A stretch of DNA of 64,000 nt, taken from assembly GCA_033439685.1 (NCBI GenBank), contig JAUEDM010000002.1, positions 3,224,001 to 3,288,000 on the forward strand, written 5' to 3'. Below the pieces are notes generated by a model, which saw nothing but the letters and a program-made list of their open reading frames with translations, was not told the origin of the DNA and did no database searches. Positions 57,085-64,000 of this stretch are shown one piece after another; position 1 is the first letter of the stretch; every line of letters begins with the position of its first letter. This DNA comes from Apodospora peruviana (lineage: Eukaryota > Ascomycota > Sordariomycetes > Sordariales > Lasiosphaeriaceae). The position numbers and the translations under genes are program-made.

Positions 57085-58939
57085 CCTGGCTGGATGCGCA
57101 ACGGCAGATCGTGGCTGAGAGAATGGCCGGCACTGGCAGCTGGATGCTTTCAGGCTTCGGCGGGGTGTTGTGGTTCTTGGGCGTTGGGTGTTGGTAAAAG
57201 CCAGTTTGGGCGACGTTTATCCATTGATTGAAACGACATCACCTGCAACTTGGGTTTTGTGCCATTTTTGGCATTTCCCTTCATATTGCTTCCTGCCTCG
57301 TGGGGACTTGAATGAAAGTGAATGATGGTAAGTTCCGTACAGTACTGTCTGTCCTCTGGGCTGTCAGGCGCGACAACCGCGCGCTGTCACGTGGAGCGGA
57401 ACTATTCTTTGTGCTAAAATCTGGGGTTTCCAGAATCCCAGGATGAGGAACCAGAGCGGTAGGGGACCAAGTTGTAATTTAATGAGCCCGAGCCCACAGT
57501 ACAGGTTATGCATTGACGGTATATATCCGTATCCAAGTTCCGTCGTTTCCTGAAGAAGTTTGGCGGCTTCTAGAAAACGAAGAAGCAAGACTTGTAAGTG
57601 GATTGTTCAAATTCACCCGCAGAAGCCCAGTTGCCTTTCTGTTTACATACGGAGCAACTTGTAACAGGAGACATGACATGTCAACACAGCTGCTCCTAAC
57701 CCGTACCCCTAACGAGATGCAGCTCCGGACGCCACGGGTCAGGTGGTAGCTTAAAACTGGAGCGTATCATCCGTGCACACCGCCGCTGGCTCACCGCTAG
57801 GCACTTGCAGCGCAGTTGAACATCGTTTTCAAACATTTTGTGGATCCTTTTCTCCGCTGAATCACCAATTGCTTTTTCTAAAAACTGAACATCTCCACTG
57901 GTTCCCTTCACCCTCGACCCCGTTTTTAACCATGGCCCATGCGGGTTTCCGTGGCACTGCAACTGCACAGCGGACAACAACGCGAGACAAGGATCTCGTG
58001 CGGAGCACTGCAGTCGAAATGAAGCTTCATCATCCCATATAATCATGCCCATCCCCAAACAAGCTCCTACTTGGTAACCCGTAGACCTTTGTGCATTTTC
58101 ATCGCATTGCTGTCGAGAAAGCCAATCTTTTTTTTCAAGCACTGTAATAAACGGCGGTGAGAACCATTCTTTTTTCCGGGCCGCTGGACACGACCGCCTA
58201 CTAGCCCCATCTCCACGCTCACTCAGGGGCGCGTGCAACACCACGACATTATATTTACGACTTGCCAAACGGTGTCAACAACAAACAACTCCTTCAATTA
58301 ATAAGACTGCCAGGCAGGCGTCCTGGTTCCAGTTGCATTCGTCGATTCGAGAATTACTTGTCCAGGTTCCTGCCCGCTGTCATTGTCGGGTTACAGCGTA
58401 CCTCCGGGCCCTCCCAACCTAGCGACCTTGGCCGTCCGGGGTACTTTACCAATTAAACACCACGGCTCCATGACAAGGACGAGATGAGGTGCCCACTCGC
58501 CTTCATCCTCTTCTAAGCCGTCCACCTTCGTTTTCCCATGACCTCCGTCGTCCTCCTCAAGACCTGTTTTGTTTCGGCTTGCGCCAACGCTCTTTTAATC
58601 CACGACAACCACCCGTTGAACATCCACAAGGCCATCACTGCCATCGTCGCTAGAAAAACGACGCGCTCCCTAGCAACCCCACTCACAGTTCCAAGACGCC
58701 GCCACCGCCGAAATTGCCCTACTCCCGCCACTCCTTACCGTCGACGAAGAACCTCGTGCGCGGCCTATTACCCCGATTTTTGGCGCAAGACATCACATTC
58801 TTTTGCCCTCTACAAAACAGCGTCCAAGCGGCCCGAGACAGTCCGCCGCGCCTCGAGGGAGACAGTCCCCATGGAGCAGGTCATCTCGCTGCAGCACAGT
58901 TTGGAAGGAGTCATGTTGCATTATCCAAGCCGTGGCCAT
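57085..58939. other. Divergent intergenic region
   Basis: Between the Crb2-like gene (-) and the DUF4048 gene (+). The plus frame from 58538 joins the DUF4048 frame without a stop, so up to 134 extra N-terminal codons are possible. Their Arg/Thr/Ala-rich reading looks more like open UTR. No other gene is seen. Confidence 0.5.
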
Positions 58940-60565
58940 ATGGCAAGCCGCGATAATGCTGAACTTAGACGCGCCGATGAAGATGCGATTGGCGTCCCCC
59001 CTCCCCTTCTGGACGACCTCATCGACACCCGCTCGGAGCGCTCGGCCTCGACAGCCTCTCGCAGCACCAATCGTCTCTCGTTAACTCTACCGATCGCACC
59101 GCCGAATGCCTTCCCTTCGCGACCGACCCCGGCTTCTTCGACTTCCACATCATTCCCTCCGACACCGCTGGACACGCCCACTCTGATGTCCCCTGTCGAC
59201 CCCAACGACTTCATTACCGCAATAGCAGCCCAGGAACGCCGTGTTCTCGAACTACGAGAAGAACTAAGTCGTGCAGAGTCGGACTTGACGCGGCTGAAGA
59301 GGCAGTGGGCCACGCATGAGGCGCATAAGAAGAGGGCCGAGAGACGGAACATCGAGGTGTTGCGCCCTATCGGCTCCTACTCGGACACACCAGACGATGG
59401 CACGCCCAGAGCAAGTTTGGATATAGACAGGAGGAAAGCGTTACTCCTTAGCCAAAACAGCCAGCAGGGTACCCCCGAAAAGAGCCGCCGGCGGGTCTTT
59501 CACGGAGGGCACACCCGGACGCTGTCCTTGCTATCTCCAACCAAGCCGACGAATGGCTTCCCGGTGTACGAGGATGAACCAGATACTCGGACCGTCAAGC
59601 CCGAAGAAACCACCGACTCACCTTATACGCATCGCTATGCGCCCGTCACTCCATCCCAACTTGCTAAGCGCGCCTCTTGGGCGCCTCGATCGGCGCATCA
59701 ACCTACCGTCGTGAAGCAAATCGCTCAAGACTTCAGGGCTGGTTTGTGGACATTTATGGAAGATCTTCGCCAGGCAACTGTCGGTGAGGAGCCAATTACT
59801 GGCCAAGGCATGTACCTGAGAGGCGTCGATGGAAACATGCGCCCGACGGGAAATGGCCCTTCTAGCCCTTTGGCTTATGGCGGGGATCAAGACACGATCC
59901 GCGCGTCGGGCGCAAACCTGAGGCCGCGGGCGTCATCCGCGTTCGACGACACGCCCGCACCTTCGACGAAGAACCAGGAGGAGACCGAATCTGCGCCGCC
60001 AAGGCAGACACAGACGCTCTCGAAGTCGAAAACGGACGCCGCGAAGCCGAGCAAGAGATTCTCTTGGGCGCCACTGACAATCGACTCGATGGACGACAAC
60101 GACTGGTCAAACTGGGACAGCCCAGCTGTCCACTCGCCCAGGTGGAGCGGCTCTACCGTAAATGGGGACATCATCCCAATGATCCCCGAGAAGCGTGATG
60201 AAATTGACACACCTCTGTAAGAGCTCCTCCTTGCTATTGTCGTGACTGTACTGGATTTTTGGAGACCTCGAGGCTTTCTTGGTTGAGGGTAACCGAGGTT
60301 TCCGGGCTAGGCACCAAGATTTGACCGAAGCGCCGCTGACACCATATACAGAAAGAAAAAGTCTTCCGAAACGCAATTGCCCAGCTCACCGTCGTCATCT
60401 GCGGCGCACAAGCTCGAGGAGCTCCTCCCGCCAGTTTTGAACCGCCTGACACCCAGCAACTTCAAGCGGACCGCCTCGGATTTTATGAAGGAGTGGGAGA
60501 AGAGTCTGGCGCCCCCCACCCCGGTGACGGAAATCAAACCGATGGGCCAGGAGAGGGCCAGCTAA
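58940..60565 (+). CDS. DUF4048-domain protein
   Basis: Fungal protein of unknown function. Exon 1 (58940-60216) and exon 2 (60352-60565), with a 135-bp intron (GTAAGA, branch GCTGAC, acceptor ACAG) that splits a Leu codon, give 496 residues from the ATG at 58940 (MASRDNAELRRADEDA). In-frame ATGs at 58871 and 58538 would lengthen it to 519 or 630. Features: Ser/Pro-rich N-terminus, a coiled coil (about 95-135, AAQERRVLELREELSRAESD), and the conserved block ASWAPRSAHQPTVVKQIAQD followed by FRAGLWTFMEDLRQATVG. It ends with a region rich in phosphorylatable Ser. The coiled coil and conserved helix suggest a scaffold or binding role. That is inference. Confidence 0.8.
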
Positions 60566-61404
60566 TGCTGTTACCACAACTGATGAACTTTTTGGAGAGT
60601 GACGTCGACCATATTGATTGGGGAGTCTTGTTTAGCACAGTCATTGCAGAAGTTCAGCGATACTCTGTGGAATGTCCATGTCCTCCTGCCTAGCTAGGGC
60701 TACTTTCCAGGTACATATGCCTTGTACGATCACTGTACGTGTTGTCACTCGGCCTGGAGAAGGTAGCGGTCTGTGAGGGGCTTCAAATTCAGGAAGGTGT
60801 ACATGTGAATTTGGATTTTCACTGGCATCAGAGGCATTTGTATCTATGTTGTATATATATGTGGGATGATGGTGTTTGTTGGTTGAGAGATGTACGTAAC
60901 GAACTAATGATCAATCACATGAAAGACGACTGACGAGGAAAACGTCGGACAAAAACAAATGAAAAATGAAGATGATTCACACTCATCAGCCCTATGGATT
61001 GTTGTATATGTTATTGACATCGGACGAATCGAGCATAGCCACTTTAGACAGTCACCCCTTTTCTCGCCATCTCACGACTGCCCACCCCAACAAAGTTTGC
61101 AGTGCACCGACAAAACACCGTGCTCCGAAACACGGTCAGACAACCTAATTAATACGCGTCCATATAATCCGTACCACTATCCTGCAATGGTGGACTCTAT
61201 GGCTACGCAAATTTTCAGGGCATGCAGGATTGAGAAGGATGTTGAGTTTCGCGGCGTGCGAGAGGATAAACTTGTTCAAAACTGCAAAGGATGCTGGGAC
61301 ATTGTGAAGGCTTCCCAAGCTGTATGGACATCCTTCCTTAAAGCAAGCACTACTTTCAAGATGTACTAACCATATTGATAGAGACTTCTTATTTCAGTAC
61401 CTAA
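60566..61404. other. Intergenic region, DUF4048 3' end
   Basis: Mostly non-coding. The end of a plus frame (61191-61369) reads MVDSMATQIFRACRIEKDVE then FRGVREDKLVQNCKGCWDIV, which is protein-like and stops at 61369 just before the minisatellite. It may be the 5' part of the same broken gene as the repeat region. Confidence 0.4.
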
Positions 61405-61645
61405 GGCCTGCACAAGATATGATATCGACTTGACAAGTAGCAATCGCTCCGCGTCCAGCGCCTGCACAGTATGCTGTACCGATTCGACAAGTAGCAATTC
61501 CATTTGCACCACATCCAGCACCTACACAGCATCCTTTACCGATTCAACGAGTAGCAATGGCACCACGTCGAGCGCTTGCACAGTATACTGTACCGATTCG
61601 ACAAGTAGCAATTGCACCGCGTCCAGCGCCTATGCCAGCTCCAGC
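61405..61645 (+). repeat. 54/60-bp coding-type minisatellite
   Basis: About four tandem units begin at roughly 61425, 61479, 61539 and 61593 (spacing 54, 60, 54). The core is ccgattcgacaagtagcaat followed by a Pro/Ala-coding stretch. All spacings are multiples of three. One forward frame reads as Pro/Ala/Gln-rich repeats (PIRQVAIAPRPAPAQY) and another as Ser/Thr/Cys-rich (TDSTSSN). The first unit has TGA where the others have CGA. Confidence 0.8.
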
Positions 61646-61778
61646 ACAATGCTTAACGAACGAGACATTGGCAGCGCGATTCCACGAAGTTGGCCGCGTC
61701 TGGAGACTGAACAGCAAAGAGCCTTCCCAACCCCCTATAACATGGGCCATTGGTCGCCAATTCAGGCCGATGCTTTAG
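61434..61778 (+). pseudogene. Remnant of a proline-rich repeat protein
   Basis: An open frame without an early ATG covers the minisatellite as QVAIAPRPAPAQYAVPIRQV repeats. It continues into a unique part, QCLTNETLAARFHEVGRVWR and LNSKEPSQPPITWAIGRQFR, ending PML. Unit 1 carries a stop (CGA to TGA) that would cut it from anything upstream. The non-repeat C-terminus looks protein-like, which favours a decayed gene over noise. The family is not recognised, and the alternative Ser/Thr/Cys frame (61430-61810) cannot be excluded. Confidence 0.35.
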
Positions 61779-62228
61779 AGCTTCCAAGTGGTCCTATTGC
61801 TCAACCTTAACTTCAACCCAAACCTCAAACTCTATCTCAACGTGGTCGGGGACCAGGCCGACCCCGTCTTCGTCGACTTGGTTCCGGACACCATCGAAGG
61901 CTCTCAGAAGGATCCCCACCACCACCACGGTGTCCCCCCGGGTCGTCCCCGCCCTCCACGGCGTCCCCCCGGCCGTCCACTTGGTTCCAGAAACCGCCCC
62001 GAAGCCGCTCTTCAGGCTCTGGCACGCAGCCACGGCAGCCCCTTTCAGAAACCCTAACCCTTGTGAACCACGTCACTGGTGCACTGCACTGTACGGTGGT
62101 GTCGCGTCAACCCCTCAACCATCACTCTTGAATTCAAACAATCACTCAACTCATAATTGAACAACACCACTTTAACCCAATTTACTTATTACAACCAGCA
62201 ACAAAAACCATTTTCATAACCCCTCAAC
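61779..62228. other. Intergenic, Fta4 promoter
   Basis: Contains frames such as 61788-62057 + (LNLNFNPNLKLYLNVV, then PPGRPRPPRRPPGRP) of low-complexity composition, likely not coding. CA/AC-rich sequence near 62150-62220 immediately precedes the Fta4-like start. Confidence 0.45.
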
Positions 62229-63059
62229 ATGGCATCAGCACCACCAGCCGTAATCACGCTCAAACAGGATTTCTTGTCGGCCCAAACGCGCGTCCTCTCA
62301 CAACCTCTCAACCCCTCGCGGACATGGCGGCAGACGCAAACCACCAACAACTCCGATTCCTATAGTGGATATTTACCAGAAAAGGCAGTCGACGACGCGC
62401 TGTTTCGTCTCAATCACCGCCTCGCACAGCATGCGCGGCGTGTCTACGCCCCCCAGGCTACCCGGCACGTCGCTGAGCAGATTGATCAGCTGTATTGGGC
62501 TGCTGCTGCTGCTCTTCCCGGTGATAATGATGGAGGAGACGAAGAGACGGCGGTGGGGGAGGAGAGTTTGAGTGTGGGTGCCGATTTGGCCGATACCAAA
62601 ATCATTGCCTCCCTACCCTCAACATGGGACGCCAATGACGAAACAGTAGGCGATGAAGAAGAAGCGAAACGACGATACGAGGAACTGGTTGCCTCGCTCC
62701 AGGGCTTGGCTGCCCGGAAACAGGACATCTCTGGTCGCGTTGTGAGGCTGAGGAGGATGCAGGCTCTTCTTGAGCCGTTTGACAACACAGCAACAGCAGC
62801 AACGAATCAGGACGAGGGAGGAGGAGAGACAGGCAAAAGTGTACAAGACAATCTGATTACTCGCAATGGGGAGGTCGAGAAAGAGCTGCAGAGGATGCGG
62901 ATGCTGCTGGCACGAGTGGGCGGGCGCGTGAGTCAGCTCCCGTCACGTTCTACAGAAAGGGGCGATGGAGATACGGATGAGGTTATGTTGGATTATGACA
63001 CTAGCCTCGTTGACGACTTTGAGCGGAGAAAGGTTGATCAGTTACTAGAGAGGTTTTAA
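62229..63059 (+). CDS. Kinetochore protein Fta4 family (Sim4/CTF19 complex)
   Basis: Subunit of the inner kinetochore Sim4 (CCAN/COMA-related) complex that helps attach chromosomes to the spindle; Pfam groups these as Fta4. A single exon gives 276 residues. The N-terminus fits the family: ITLKQDFLSAQTRVLSQPLN, SRTWRQ, YLPEKAVDDALFRLNHRLAQ, HARRVYAPQATRHVAEQIDQ then LYWAAA. The rest is mostly helical, with coiled-coil segments at about 145-190 and 208-240 and an acidic linker rich in Asp/Glu and Gly. It ends FERRKVDQLLERF. Identity is from remembered motifs and was not aligned. The start ATG is preceded by CAAC. Confidence 0.85.
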   Translation: MASAPPAVITLKQDFLSAQTRVLSQPLNPSRTWRQTQTTNNSDSYSGYLPEKAVDDALFRLNHRLAQHARRVYAPQATRHVAEQIDQLYWAAAAALPGDNDGGDEETAVGEESLSVGADLADTKIIASLPSTWDANDETVGDEEEAKRRYEELVASLQGLAARKQDISGRVVRLRRMQALLEPFDNTATAATNQDEGGGETGKSVQDNLITRNGEVEKELQRMRMLLARVGGRVSQLPSRSTERGDGDTDEVMLDYDTSLVDDFERRKVDQLLERF

Positions 63060-63702
63060 TCTGTCTTCTGGGCGACGGATCGAAACTCTTCTTTGCTGTA
63101 CATATTGTGGTCAATGATACCCTGATGGATGGCGTGGTAAACCCAGTTCTTGAGGAAGGATAAATATTTGTTTAGGACAGGACGGGCGACAAGGCGGATG
63201 GGGTACATAAGTTAGGGGGCGTTCACTGTTACTGGCTGATTTCATCAAAAGTGAGCCAAGAATCAATTTCTGTCTCTCTGCTGTAGTTGATCATGAGATC
63301 TGGTTTTAGCTAAGTGTTCTGAGAAGCCATATCCCGGAACGATCATTATTTATTGTGTAGATAAATATGCCCCTCCCGCCTGTCCGGGTAGCATAATGAT
63401 GCAGATCAGCCCTTCATCCTGTTTCCCAACCTCTCCGATGCCGAATACCACACGAACATTACCCCGGGATTGAATGCCCGGCCATTAACATGCCCCTACC
63501 AAACTGATGTGTAGGAATACAGATGGTTCGGGCCACCAAAAAAGCTTGGTGATGTAATTAATAAAGCGTGATATAATGCATGTCCGCCATCCATAATGGT
63601 TCTCAACCTCCCAAAAGAAACGATGAATTAACGACCTCCAGGTTCTCCCAACACTAACACCCCAGCCAAGAATCATCAGAGCCTGAACCTCGTCACAGCA
63701 CC
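63060..63702. other. Intergenic between convergent genes
   Basis: 3' ends of the Fta4-like gene (+) and the partial gene at the right edge (-). No gene seen. Confidence 0.6.
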
Positions 63703-64000
63703 TTACTTCTGACTGCTAAGGCCAATTTCTTCAAACTTCTTCACCGCCTTGTCCAGCTTGCCCATCGCCGTATCATCCAGCGATCGCCACCATGCCTTCA
63801 GCGTAGTCATATACGCACTATAGTCCTGATAGTCCTCTACCGGTGGACCTTTGATCTGCGGCGGCGGCTCCTCGTTGCCATCTTTGCCATCGAAGGCCTC
63901 AAACACAGCCCAAGCCGACTCACTTCCCGTACGCAGTCCAAACCCCTTCTTGCTCACAGCCTTCACCTGGAACTGCTGTAGTAGTACCGCGTCGCCCGGC
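63703..64000 (-). CDS. 3' end of an unidentified gene (partial, cut by window edge)
   Basis: The minus frame is open from the right edge of the window to the stop at 63703, about 98 codons, and no true start lies inside. It reads PGDAVLLQQFQVKAVSKKGF, then GLRTGSESAWAVFEAFDGKD, a Pro/Glu stretch (NEEPPPQIKGPPVEDYQDYS) and a helical end (AYMTTLKAWWRSLDDTAMGK, then FEEIGLSSQK). Composition and codon use look coding. I do not recognise the family. The rest of the gene lies beyond 64000. Confidence 0.7.
   Translation of the reverse strand, partial: PGDAVLLQQFQVKAVSKKGFGLRTGSESAWAVFEAFDGKDGNEEPPPQIKGPPVEDYQDYSAYMTTLKAWWRSLDDTAMGKLDKAVKKFEEIGLSSQK

Overview
The window is nuclear DNA of a filamentous ascomycete, most likely a sordariomycete close to Sordariales. 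Genes are interrupted by short introns (about 53-182 bp) with GT-AG ends and CTAAC/CTGAC-like branch sites. The gene families are typical of that group, including an AA9 polysaccharide monooxygenase, DUF4048, DUF6601, Fta4 and a Gts1-type ArfGAP. Start codons and splice sites below were read by eye and are models, not transcripts.

Layout. 1-4.1 kb: no convincing gene. 4.1-17 kb: CDC50/Lem3 flippase subunit (-), PKA regulatory subunit with a long uORF-bearing leader (+), splicing factor SPF27/BCAS2 (-), membrane-anchored neutral ceramidase (+), kelch protein (+). 17-31 kb: complex I 24-kDa subunit (-), secreted AA9 LPMO (+), a 62-residue membrane protein (+), dCMP deaminase (-), Atg7 (+), UPF0390/DUF2462 basic protein (+), PLP-dependent decarboxylase (-). 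31-36.2 kb: a decayed accessory stretch holding a diverged 150-bp direct repeat with ORF remnants, a frameshifted LaeA-like methyltransferase relic, and an intact DUF985 cupin (-). 37.8-48.5 kb: ArfGAP/UBA/polyQ protein (+), calpain-like protease (+), NAD malic enzyme (-). 48.5-52.4 kb: mostly gene-free, with one frameshifted ORF pair (-). 52.4-64 kb: DUF6601 membrane protein (+), Crb2/Rad9-like BRCT checkpoint mediator (-), DUF4048 protein (+), a proline-rich minisatellite remnant, kinetochore protein Fta4 (+), and the 3' end of an unidentified gene at the right edge (-).

Most genes are conserved housekeeping genes with no operon-like logic: signalling (PKA-R), membrane lipid asymmetry and sphingolipid turnover (CDC50, ceramidase), autophagy (Atg7), respiration and central carbon metabolism (24-kDa subunit, malic enzyme), nucleotide supply (dCMP deaminase), splicing, genome stability (Crb2-like) and chromosome segregation (Fta4). 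The accessory character is concentrated in 31-35.3 kb, about 51.7-52.5 kb and 61.2-61.8 kb, where frameshifts, repeats and nonsense changes accumulate. I did not find a convincing new multi-gene system. The best leads are the decayed 31-36 kb island, the proline-rich repeat ORF, the malic enzyme N-terminal extension and the frameshifted ORF pair.
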